Source: an uncultured Desulfobacterales bacterium
Lineage (GTDB): Bacteria; Desulfobacterota; Desulfobacteria; Desulfobacterales; JAFDCJ01
Length of the DNA: 13,291 nt
Direction: 5' to 3'
Assembly (NCBI GenBank): GCA_945787595.1
Contig: CALZJV010000199.1
Span: 1-13,291, forward strand
Positions 6,518 through 13,291 of this stretch are shown piece by piece. The stretch's first letter is position 1. Each line of letters starts with the position of its first letter. The notes under the pieces are model-generated. The model was not told where the DNA came from. It did no database searches and saw only the letters and a list, made by a program, of their open reading frames with translations. The position numbers were made by a program, and so were the translations under genes.

Positions 6518-7843
6518 ATGAACGTGTCGACCTGGACAACAGATGTTGTAAATATTATCTTTGCGATTATCCTCGTGTTTATAAACGGTTTTTTCGTTGC
6601 CGCCGAGTTTGCACTGGTGAAAATTCGACCCAGCCGGCTCGATGAACAGGTAGGGCAAAATCGCGTATTTGCTGCCACCGCGCGTTGGCTCATACAGCGG
6701 ATGGACGCATCCTTGTCGGCCTGCCAACTTGGCATTACCATGGCATCCCTGGGCCTCGGATGGATTGGCGAGCCGGCCATCGCCCACCTGTTGCGACCGC
6801 TGCTGCAGGCTGCCGGCATTGTTTCCGAGATATGGATACATGGTATAGCCTTTGCGGTGGCGTTCACTGCCATCACTGCCGCTCATCTTGTTTTTGGCGA
6901 GCAGGCTCCCAAAATATTCGCCCTGCGACGGCCGGAAAAGGTTTTGTTGTGGTTCGCCCTGCCGATGAAATTGTTTTACTTTCTTTCCTATCCGTTTATG
7001 ATTGCTCTGAATGCAACCACATCATTTTTGCTGCAAAAAATCGGAGTCGCAGGTGTTTCTGAACACGACGCGGTGCACAGCGAAGATGAAATTAAAGCCT
7101 TGTTACGCATGGCACACAAACACGGGGAGCTCAGCCGGTCCGAACACCGTCTGCTAAATGCAGTTTTCGAATTTGATGACACCGTCTGCCGTCGTATCAT
7201 GCAACCCCGCAGCGACATTATATTTTTCGATACCAACAAGCCTTTTGCCGAAAGCAGCGCCCTGGCCAAAGAATCCAAGCACTCACGCTATCCTTTATGC
7301 CAAGGCTCGTTGGACAATGTGTTGGGCGTGGTTCACATCAAGGACCTGATCGGTCTATCCCCGGATAAAGAAGGCGCCCTGCGTTCAATCGCGCGACCGG
7401 CTCAATTTGTGCCGGAAACGATGCGAATCAGCCGTCTTCTGCGGCAGTTTCAAGAGTCACACCAGCACATGGCATTTGTTGTGGATGAATATGGTACGGT
7501 CATCGGGTGTGCAACCCTGGAAGACGTTTTGGAGCGGATTGTCGGTCCCGTCGAGGATGAATTCGACACAAACTTACCGGAGATCGAACCGGACGGACCC
7601 GGAAAGTTCACCGTCACCGGCGGAACGTCAATTGGTGCCGTTAACCGACAACTCAAACTCGAGCTTGCCAGCGTTGAAGCTGAGACACTGTCCGGTCTAT
7701 TGGTGGAAAAAACCGGCCAGGTGCCTAAAGTTGGAGATCGGATCGAACTGGAGGGTGCGGTTGCCGAAGTGTTGGAGATCAGAGGTTCAAGGGCTTCCCG
7801 CATCCGCCTGGAGCTGAAGCAGTCATCGTCGGAGGAAATCTAA
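6518..7843 (+). CDS. CNNM/CorC-type membrane protein (DUF21 - CBS pair - CorC_HlyC domain)
   Basis: With the ATG at 6518 the product has 441 residues, the normal length for this 'hemolysin-like' family. DUF21 membrane domain, about 8-185: FINGFFVAAEFALVKIRPSRLDE (from 21), LGITMASLGLGWIGEPA (71-87) and the conserved GEQAPK (127-132). CBS pair, about 205-335: MQPRSDI, SRYPLCQGSLDNVLGVVHIKDL and VVDEYGTVIGCATLEDVLERIVG. C-terminal CorC_HlyC domain, about 350-435: GKFTVTGGTSIGAVNRQL, then VGDRIELEG. Relatives (CorC, YfjD, CNNM) are linked to Mg2+ extrusion and cobalt resistance, with CBS domains sensing Mg-ATP. The start is uncertain: GGAGGG is only two to three bases from this ATG, and a TTG at 6494 in frame would add 8 residues but has no good ribosome site. 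The position divergent from corA supports a role in divalent cations. Confidence 0.9.
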   Translation: MNVSTWTTDVVNIIFAIILVFINGFFVAAEFALVKIRPSRLDEQVGQNRVFAATARWLIQRMDASLSACQLGITMASLGLGWIGEPAIAHLLRPLLQAAGIVSEIWIHGIAFAVAFTAITAAHLVFGEQAPKIFALRRPEKVLLWFALPMKLFYFLSYPFMIALNATTSFLLQKIGVAGVSEHDAVHSEDEIKALLRMAHKHGELSRSEHRLLNAVFEFDDTVCRRIMQPRSDIIFFDTNKPFAESSALAKESKHSRYPLCQGSLDNVLGVVHIKDLIGLSPDKEGALRSIARPAQFVPETMRISRLLRQFQESHQHMAFVVDEYGTVIGCATLEDVLERIVGPVEDEFDTNLPEIEPDGPGKFTVTGGTSIGAVNRQLKLELASVEAETLSGLLVEKTGQVPKVGDRIELEGAVAEVLEIRGSRASRIRLELKQSSSEEI

Positions 7844-7873
7844 TTTGCCAGTAGGCTAAGGGGTTCAAGGTTC

Positions 7874-7900
7874 CCGGTTGAATTGTCCGAACCGGTCTTT
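7874..7900 (+). terminator. Possible weak terminator after the CorC/CNNM gene
   Basis: CCGGTT (7874-7879) and AACCGG (7890-7895) form a perfect 6-base stem with a 10-base loop, followed by tcttt. It lies about 30 bases after the stop codon. The T-tail is short and the loop large, so termination would be weak. Confidence 0.35.
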
Positions 7901-7970
7901 AACTATCATATTACACGTTAATCGGCCCGAATTCCGGATTTCATCTAATTGGCCCAAGCGACAAATCCAA

Positions 7971-7982
7971 ACAATCGATTGT
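7971..7982. promoter_or_regulatory. 12-base perfect palindrome upstream of the large channel gene
   Basis: acaatcgattgt is self-complementary over 12 bases and lies about 40 bases before the ATG at 8023, just ahead of an A/T-rich tatattta. The placement suits an operator for a dimeric regulator near the promoter, but a chance occurrence is possible and no second copy was seen. Confidence 0.25.
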
Positions 7983-8022
7983 ATATTTAATGGAATCTGT
8001 ATCGAGTCTACGGGGAGAGAAT

Positions 8023-11000
8023 ATGATTTTGCTGCATCGAAACTGTTTTATCAGGGTTTTTATTTGTTCAGCCACGGTTGTGGTTTTACTGTCGTTTTCA
8101 TGGCAGACAGGGTCTGCTCAGGAAAAAACTGCGGCAGATCAGCCGGTGGCCGCCGCGACGGCACTGACAAAGGAGACCGTGGGTGAGAAGCTGGCTGTGG
8201 CGCGCAAAAAACTGGAAACCATTTCCGCCAGCGCCGGCAAAGACAGCCCGGAGGGGTTGAGCCGCGCTGTTTTACAAAGGCAAATAGAGCTATTGGAGCA
8301 AGAGCTGAGCCTCATTACCAAAGCCGACGCCCAGACCGCGCAGAAGGCCGCCATAGAGGAGCGTTTGAGGAGCGCCAGAGATCAACTAACAGCCCTTTCA
8401 GCAAAAAGCCCGCCGCAGCCTCCCGCCGTTGCGGATAAGAAGGGCTTTGAAAGCTTCACCGCCGGCGTCGATCAGCAACGGGATCGGGTCGCCGCCATGC
8501 GCAATACCATCGGCGAACATCGCAAGCGTCTGGAAGCATTGCCCAATCTCATCGCAAAAACCCGCGAGGTATCAGAGGCGGCTGAAAAAAATGCCTCCCT
8601 GCTGGCCGAAGAGATCAAATCTGCCAAAACCGAGACCGAAAAGAAACTTATCGATTTAAAGCTGGAAAATGCGCAGCTCGAGAAACAGATTGCCTTGAAA
8701 TCCATAAATAATTTAGCGGAAGAGGGTGATTTGGCAGCAGATCTCGAGCCGGTTTTGAACGCCGAGCTGGAGCTGGCTGAAAAACAGCTCGAGCGTCTTG
8801 AGCAGGAGCTTGAACTCTACAGCAAGGCTTTCGAGCAGCAGCTGGCGCTGACGCAACAGAAGAAAATCGAATCTCTGGCCCGCAAAGAACAGGAGGCAGC
8901 GACTGCCAAAACCCCGGCCGCCCGTTTTACTGCAGAGTGGGAAGCAGAGCTTTCCCGTTCGGAGAGAAACAAGGGTGACCTTGAACAATTTGGTGTCGGC
9001 CTGGAACGGGACGCGGCCGATCAGGATAAAAGGCTGGCGACGGAGAAGGAAGAACTGGCCGGATTCCGGGAATTGCTGAAACAGGCGGGAGCCTCGCGCA
9101 GAGCGGCCGATCGCATCAAACGTACCCTGCAGCAATTGAAGCTCCGCCGCCGCGTGTTGAGCCGGCCCTTCCGGCCGGGTTTCTCCCAGACCCTTAACGA
9201 ATACCGGGACCGCCGTTTTGTAATCGAAGACACGCTCTTTTCCATCAGGGACCGCTGGAAAGAGGGTGTCGAAGCCGCCATGGCACAGTTACCCGAGGGT
9301 GAAAAAGCAACTTTCAAAGCCGGCACGGCCGATTTGCTAGCCAGATATCGCACCGCTTTGCAGGATGAGAAGGGTCTTTTGACCGAAGCGATCAGACTTG
9401 GACAACAGATCCAGATAACGCTTCTTGCGCGCATGGACACTTTGAATGAGTTGGAGCGCTTCATCCGGTCAAGGGTTTTCTGGCTGCGGGACGACAAGCC
9501 CTTGGGCGTGGAAGTTATAAAGCCGATTGGCAGCGAGATCCGCAATCTTGCGCTGTGGTCACGCAAGATCGTATCCGCTGAAATGACAGCCTGGCTCGCT
9601 GACAATCTGCGCAGCCCCGTGGCGATATTTTATGGATTGATTCTGTTCATCGCGCTGCCCGTCGGACTTTTCTATGCCCGGCAACGACTACGGCGGGTAA
9701 CCCGGAGCCGCATCCAATTGACGGTTGACCGCGGAATCGGTGCCCTCGACCGTGTGCTTGTAATTCTCGGCGCCTTGATGGGTGCCGTGCTGCTGCCGGC
9801 TTATCTGCTGATCTTCGCCCGGTTTATCGGCTCCACCGATCTGCCCCTTTTCTTGAGACCGGTTTTGAGCGGGGCTTTGGAGTTTATGGCCTACTTCTTA
9901 TTTTTCTGGTTTCTGACCCGGTCCTTTCTGGCGCGCCGCGGCATTACCCGTCTCCAATTTGACATGCCCCCCGAAGCGGCAGGCACCCTTTACAGATCGC
10001 TGCGCATAATTCTAATCGGTTACGTCACCTGGCTGTTGTTTTGGAAAATTCTGCGAGTATCGCCCTTTGACTTCCAGGCATTGCCGCGAATTTGTTACAC
10101 CCTATTTGAACTCATGGCGGCAGCGGCCATCATATGGCTGGTGAGACCCAGGTCACCCTTTGTGCAGCGTATTTTCATTTCGAAAACAGAAGGATTCATA
10201 GCCCGTTACTGGTCGACACTCAGCACGTTATTGATCCTGATAGCCATTTTTATCGTCGCCCTCGATATCGCCGGCTACCGTTACGGGGCCCAACGCCTCG
10301 CCCGCAGCTACACGCTTTCGCTTATGACGCTGATGGTACTGCCGCTTCTCTATACGGCAGTCCTTTCTATGCTCCAATCCTTAGCCCGGCGCAGAGGAAT
10401 GCTGACACCTGTGACGGCTCCGGGCGAAGAAGCGGTTGCGGAAACGAATGTTGAGGGGCAGATTCACCGCTTTGCGCGCGTCGTTTTCATCCTGGTGGCC
10501 ATCATATTGCTGGCCAATTACTGGGGTATCGATACCCAGGCCTTTAAAACTCTTGACGAACTGAACGTCTATCGTATTCGTGGAGCGGGAGACGTTGTTG
10601 AATTTGTCACCGTAGCGGATTTAATACGCGCCGCGCTGTTCCTCGTGGCGACATTCTGGATTCTGCGGGCCCTTCCCGGTATTTACGAGTTTACCCTCTT
10701 TCCGCGCCTGCGTCTCGACGAAGGCATGAAGTATGCTACGCTCACCATGTCCCGCTACGGCATTTTCGTGATCGGAATGCTGCTGACACTGTCTGAGATG
10801 CACCTGGATCTGGGCCGGCTGGGCTGGTTGATGGCGGCGGTTGGCGTCGGACTGGGCTTCGGTCTGCAGGAGATTGTCTCCAATTTTGTGAGTGGCATTA
10901 TTTTGCTGGTGGAAAGACCCGTTCAGGTTGGGGATACCGTGACGGTCGGCAATATGTCCGGAAAGGTGCGCCGTATCAATATCCGGGCCACCACCATTTT

Positions 11001-11451
11001 AAATTTCGATCGCCAGGAAGTGATCCTGCCCAATCGCAGTCTCATCACCCGAGAGGTCACCAACTGGACCCGCGGGGATACCATCAACCGGCTGGTCATC
11101 AGCATCGGGGTGGCTTACGGCAGCGATGTTGAGAAGGTCAGTGAGATATTGATTCAGATAGCCCGCGAAGATCCGGATGTCATGAAAGATCCTGGACCGT
11201 CAGTGGTTTTTATGCAGCATGGTGATAGTTCCCTTGACTTTAATCTCCGGGTTTTTATCCCCTCGCCGGAATTTATCATGGTCCTGCGGGATCGCCTCAA
11301 CAAGCGGATCAACCACGAGTTTGAAAAGCACAACATTGAGATTCCCTTCCCGCAGCGCGACCTGCACATCAAGTCGAGTGTGGTCAGGCCCCAAGACCTG
11401 GTGCCGGATAAGAGCAGCGCGGAAACTCCGGACCGGCAAACGCCTGCATAG
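8023..11451 (+). CDS. Large MscK/MscM-like mechanosensitive channel with periplasmic coiled-coil domain
   Basis: With the ATG at 8023 (GGGGAGAG about 5 bases before it; the frame opens at 7990 without a site) the product has 1142 residues, similar to E. coli MscK (1120) and MscM (1107). A signal peptide (about 1-33, ending GSAQ) leads into a periplasmic region rich in Glu, Lys, Leu and Ala heptads up to about 525. This region includes ERLEQELELY-like coiled coils and the conserved YRDRRFVIEDTLFSIRDRW. Roughly 10-11 membrane helices follow from about 530 to 925. The MscS core starts near 930: GWLMAAVGVGLGFGLQEIV, NFVSGIILLVERPVQVGDTV, then VILPNRSLITREVTNW, and a C-terminal domain ending IEIPFPQRDLHIKSS. 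Its beta domain is complete, unlike the channel at 3131-4705. It should be an inner-membrane tension-gated channel against osmotic downshock. The periplasmic region may respond to ions or the cell wall. Confidence 0.93.
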   Translation: MILLHRNCFIRVFICSATVVVLLSFSWQTGSAQEKTAADQPVAAATALTKETVGEKLAVARKKLETISASAGKDSPEGLSRAVLQRQIELLEQELSLITKADAQTAQKAAIEERLRSARDQLTALSAKSPPQPPAVADKKGFESFTAGVDQQRDRVAAMRNTIGEHRKRLEALPNLIAKTREVSEAAEKNASLLAEEIKSAKTETEKKLIDLKLENAQLEKQIALKSINNLAEEGDLAADLEPVLNAELELAEKQLERLEQELELYSKAFEQQLALTQQKKIESLARKEQEAATAKTPAARFTAEWEAELSRSERNKGDLEQFGVGLERDAADQDKRLATEKEELAGFRELLKQAGASRRAADRIKRTLQQLKLRRRVLSRPFRPGFSQTLNEYRDRRFVIEDTLFSIRDRWKEGVEAAMAQLPEGEKATFKAGTADLLARYRTALQDEKGLLTEAIRLGQQIQITLLARMDTLNELERFIRSRVFWLRDDKPLGVEVIKPIGSEIRNLALWSRKIVSAEMTAWLADNLRSPVAIFYGLILFIALPVGLFYARQRLRRVTRSRIQLTVDRGIGALDRVLVILGALMGAVLLPAYLLIFARFIGSTDLPLFLRPVLSGALEFMAYFLFFWFLTRSFLARRGITRLQFDMPPEAAGTLYRSLRIILIGYVTWLLFWKILRVSPFDFQALPRICYTLFELMAAAAIIWLVRPRSPFVQRIFISKTEGFIARYWSTLSTLLILIAIFIVALDIAGYRYGAQRLARSYTLSLMTLMVLPLLYTAVLSMLQSLARRRGMLTPVTAPGEEAVAETNVEGQIHRFARVVFILVAIILLANYWGIDTQAFKTLDELNVYRIRGAGDVVEFVTVADLIRAALFLVATFWILRALPGIYEFTLFPRLRLDEGMKYATLTMSRYGIFVIGMLLTLSEMHLDLGRLGWLMAAVGVGLGFGLQEIVSNFVSGIILLVERPVQVGDTVTVGNMSGKVRRINIRATTILNFDRQEVILPNRSLITREVTNWTRGDTINRLVISIGVAYGSDVEKVSEILIQIAREDPDVMKDPGPSVVFMQHGDSSLDFNLRVFIPSPEFIMVLRDRLNKRINHEFEKHNIEIPFPQRDLHIKSSVVRPQDLVPDKSSAETPDRQTPA

Positions 11452-11522
11452 GTCGGCTGATGCAGTGAGATCCTCGCGGCTATGAATATTTTCGCAGAGC
11501 AGTTATATAGTATAGATATTGA

Positions 11523-11581
11523 CTGTGGGAGTGGCTTTCAGCCTCGAGATCAACTGTCGTGGCCGGAAACCTCTCCCACGG
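11523..11581. repeat. REP-like palindrome
   Basis: The left arm 11523-11547 (ctgtgggagtggctttcagc...) and right arm 11557-11581 are inverted copies matching at 19 of 25 positions with a 9-base loop. The wording GTGGGAG.GGCTTTC is that of the REP elements seen in many Gram-negative genomes (for example the GTGGGAGCGGG type of Pseudomonas; from memory). It fills much of the 205-base gap between the large channel gene and the cytochrome gene. It could protect or end the upstream transcript. Confidence 0.65.
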
Positions 11582-11656
11582 ATAATTTAGTTTAACAGCA
11601 ACTTAGGCTTCCTGGACACCCACTTAATTATTTTTCAGTGAAAGGAGACAACTGTT

Positions 11657-11986
11657 ATGAAACGAATCGGCATCTGGCTTTTCAGCGCATTTTGCATCGT
11701 CGCCATGAAAACAGCTTGGGCGGATGAGGGCGAAACGATTTTTAAATCCCAGGGATGCAAGTCATGTCATAAAAAAGAAAGTACCTCAAAAGTGAATCCG
11801 TCCCTGATTGAGATTTCAATGGCATATCAGGGCAAAGAAGAGCAACTCGTTAAATACTTAAAGGGGGAATCGGAAGCCATTGTCAAACCGGAAAAGGCCA
11901 ATCTGATGAAGCGTCACATTGAAAAAACCAAAAAGCTTTCGGATGCGGATCGCAAGGCTTTGGCCGATTTTATTTTGAGCTATTGA
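11657..11986 (+). CDS. Small periplasmic monohaem cytochrome c (class I)
   Basis: A 109-residue protein with a signal peptide (1-22, KTAWA then DEGE). The mature part is about 87 residues, the size of cytochromes c551/c552. The single haem-binding site is CKSCH (34-38), close to the mature N-terminus as in class I. Met84 in KANLMKRH is the likely distal haem ligand. The last helix, LSDADRKALADFILSY (94-109), is the typical C-terminal helix that packs on the N-terminal one. It should carry electrons in the periplasm; its partners are not encoded here. AAGGAGA (from 11642) lies about 9 bases before the ATG. It stands alone after a 205-base gap, and a phosphorylase fragment begins within about 10 bases of its stop. 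A cytochrome with this single gene context gives no clue to pathway. Confidence 0.9.
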   Translation: MKRIGIWLFSAFCIVAMKTAWADEGETIFKSQGCKSCHKKESTSKVNPSLIEISMAYQGKEEQLVKYLKGESEAIVKPEKANLMKRHIEKTKKLSDADRKALADFILSY

Positions 11987-12260
11987 AACTGAAATTGCCT
12001 TTGTAGTGGATTATGGCGAACAATTGGCCCAGTACCTGGTGAACGGGGTGGAAATATGGCTGAACAATCCGCTGTCTCCTTCCGAGGCCTGCGGGACGAG
12101 TGACATGAAGGCTGTACTGAACGGTGTCCCCCACTTGAGCATATTAGACGGTTGGTGGCTGGCGGGTTTCAACGGGAAAAACGGTTGGTATATGCAGGAC
12201 AATTTGAATTTAAAAAACGAGGAGAACGATGGGGCAATACAATCTGAACCGCATCTTTAA
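11985..12260 (+). pseudogene. Fragment of an alpha-glucan (glycogen) phosphorylase gene
   Basis: Reading from 11985, the frame gives EIAFVVDYGEQLAQYLV, then GVEIWLNNPLSPSEACGTSDMKAVLNGVP and HLSILDGWWLAGFNGKNGW. This is the conserved C-terminal core of GT35 phosphorylases (VDVWLN.P..P.EASGTSGMKA..NGVP.LS.LDGWW.EG..G.NGW), including the Lys (codon 12108-12110) that holds pyridoxal phosphate. Only about 66 codons match. Upstream, the frame meets a stop at 11976 inside the cytochrome gene. After NGW (about 12188) the match ends and the frame runs on to a stop at 12258, overlapping the next gene. Intact enzymes have 550-850 residues, so this is a remnant. Two usually invariant positions are changed (EASGTSG to EACGTSD), which fits decay. 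A GTG at 12006 exists but lacks a ribosome site. Confidence 0.8.
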
Positions 12261-13291
12261 ACCGCGCCATGTTGCGGTGGTGGGCGCTAGCGAAAAGGCG
12301 GGAACCATCGGCAACGCGCTGATGAGAAATCTTATTGACGGCGGGTTTTCCGGAACATTGCTGCCGGTGAATCCAAAATATAAAACCATCCACGGGCATG
12401 AATCCTTCGAATCGGTTTCGGCTTTAGAGACGGGATTGGACCTTGCGATTATCGCCACGCCGATTCATAGCGTTGCCGATATCGTGAATGAATGTGTCGA
12501 AAAAAAAGTGGGCGGCGCCGTTATTATTTCGGCGGGGGGAAAGGAGGTCGGTGAACAGGGTAGAGAGATAGAAGAAAAGATTCAGCGGATAGCTCATGCC
12601 GGCGGGCTTCGTATCGTGGGGCCGAACTGCATGGGCATCATCCGACCCGACGCGAACCTCAACGCCAGTTTTGCGTCCGAGATGCCCGTGACCGGAAATC
12701 TGGCCTTTGTATCCCAGAGTGGTGCCATTTGTACGGCGATTCTCGATCTGGCTTTCAAGGAGTACATCGGATTCAGCCATTTTGTCAGCATCGGCTCCAT
12801 GTTGGACATTGATTTTGGAGATATGATTGATTATCTCGGAAATGATTCCTCGGCAAAAAGCATTCTATTGTATATCGAAAGCCTGACGAACTTCCGCAAA
12901 TTCATGAGTGCCGCCCGCTCGGTGTCCCGGGTCAAACCCATCATCGTCCTGAAATCAGGCAGAAGCCCCGCCGGTGCAAAGGCAGCGGCCTCCCACACGG
13001 GCGCCATGGCAGGAGAGGATGCCGTATATGACGCCGCTTTCAAGCGCGCCGGCATCGTGCGTGTGGACACCATCGAAGAGCTCTTCGACTGCGCGGAGTT
13101 GATGGCCAAACAACCCCGGCCGTGCGGCCCCCGGCTGGCTATCCTTACCAATGGCGGGGGGCCGGGCGTAATGGCGACAGACATGCTCGCCCGGTATGGT
13201 CAGGAGCCCGCAGCCCTTGACCCTGAAACCTTCCACGCGCTCGATTCGTTCCTGCCGTCCTTTTGGAGCCGGGGCAACCCAATCGACATCC
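12229..13291 (+). CDS. ADP-forming acetyl-CoA synthetase / acyl-CoA synthetase (NDP-forming), N-terminal part
   Basis: The gene is open from the ATG at 12229 (GAGGAG 4 bases upstream) to the window edge: 354 residues of a protein usually 450-700 long or more. A CoA-binding Rossmann domain occupies about 8-130, with VAVVGASEKAGTIGNALMRNL (15-35) and LRIVGPNCMGIIRP (127-140). The succinyl-CoA ligase-like domains follow: GNLAFVSQSGAI (156-167) and KAAASHTGAMAGED (251-264), where His256 is the expected phosphohistidine. TNGGGPGVMATD (307-318) and GNPIDI near the edge begin the next domain. Such enzymes interconvert acyl-CoA, ADP and phosphate with the acid, CoA and ATP. Substrate, and whether an ATP-grasp or GNAT domain follows, cannot be seen. 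The start overlaps the tail of the phosphorylase fragment in another frame. Confidence 0.92.
   Translation, partial: MGQYNLNRIFKPRHVAVVGASEKAGTIGNALMRNLIDGGFSGTLLPVNPKYKTIHGHESFESVSALETGLDLAIIATPIHSVADIVNECVEKKVGGAVIISAGGKEVGEQGREIEEKIQRIAHAGGLRIVGPNCMGIIRPDANLNASFASEMPVTGNLAFVSQSGAICTAILDLAFKEYIGFSHFVSIGSMLDIDFGDMIDYLGNDSSAKSILLYIESLTNFRKFMSAARSVSRVKPIIVLKSGRSPAGAKAAASHTGAMAGEDAVYDAAFKRAGIVRVDTIEELFDCAELMAKQPRPCGPRLAILTNGGGPGVMATDMLARYGQEPAALDPETFHALDSFLPSFWSRGNPIDI

Noticed and set aside
7990..8022. Upstream start of the giant channel at 7990
   Set aside because: No ribosome site precedes it, and it would put 11 extra residues ahead of a well-formed signal peptide; the ATG at 8023 has GGGGAGAG in front.
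9021..9605. A 194-codon minus-strand open frame inside the giant channel gene
   Set aside because: It is low-complexity Ser/Arg-rich, has no ribosome site, and mirrors the codon pattern of the real gene on the plus strand.
1..13291. CRISPR arrays, tRNA and rRNA genes
   Set aside because: I saw no regularly spaced identical repeats with unique spacers and no recognisable cloverleaf or ribosomal RNA sequence on either strand.

Overview
The window looks like a chromosomal segment of a Gram-negative bacterium of roughly balanced base composition. Exported proteins have Sec-type signal peptides, there is a periplasmic c-type cytochrome, and one channel is a very large MscK/MscM-type protein with a periplasmic region. 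The gene mix also includes an ADP-forming acyl-CoA synthetase, a truncated Lon-like AAA_32 protein and A/T-rich dispersed repeats. This mix reminds me of Desulfobacterota (deltaproteobacterial sulfate reducers), but that assignment is an inference.

Layout. At the left edge (1-794, minus) is the N-terminal part of an IS1634-like DDE transposase, cut by the window edge. Next to it is a short remnant of a Lon-like protease gene (938-1141, minus). Continuing on the minus strand is a tight two-gene unit: a glutamate-receptor-type potassium channel (1709-2794) and, 13 bases downstream, an Hsp20 small heat-shock protein (1249-1695). Then come an MscS-type channel (3131-4705) and a CorA magnesium transporter (5064-6128). 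Both intervening gaps hold imperfect inverted repeats, and the two repeats share the same 11-base tail. From about 6.2 kb the strand flips. A CNNM/CorC-type DUF21-CBS membrane protein (6518-7843) is divergent from corA. It is followed by a 1142-residue MscK/MscM-like mechanosensitive channel (8023-11451), a REP-like palindrome, a small monohaem cytochrome c (11657-11986), a fragment of a glycogen phosphorylase gene, and the first 354 codons of an ADP-forming acetyl-CoA synthetase-like gene (12229 to the window end).

Five consecutive full-length membrane genes, interrupted only by hsp20, concern ion passage: a K+ channel, two mechanosensitive channels, CorA and CorC/CNNM. The core of the window therefore reads as an ion and osmotic homeostasis neighbourhood, with CorA and CorC as a divergent Mg2+/Co2+ pair. 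The flanks look rearranged: an IS and a beheaded protease on the left, and a phosphorylase scrap on the right.

I see no wholly new system. The points most worth a second look are the MscS-type protein, which lacks about 22 residues at the start of its beta domain that the second channel in the window retains; the two gene scraps at the flanks; the repeat families with a common tail; and a nested inverted repeat between the two Mg-type transporter genes. I found no tRNA, rRNA or CRISPR array.
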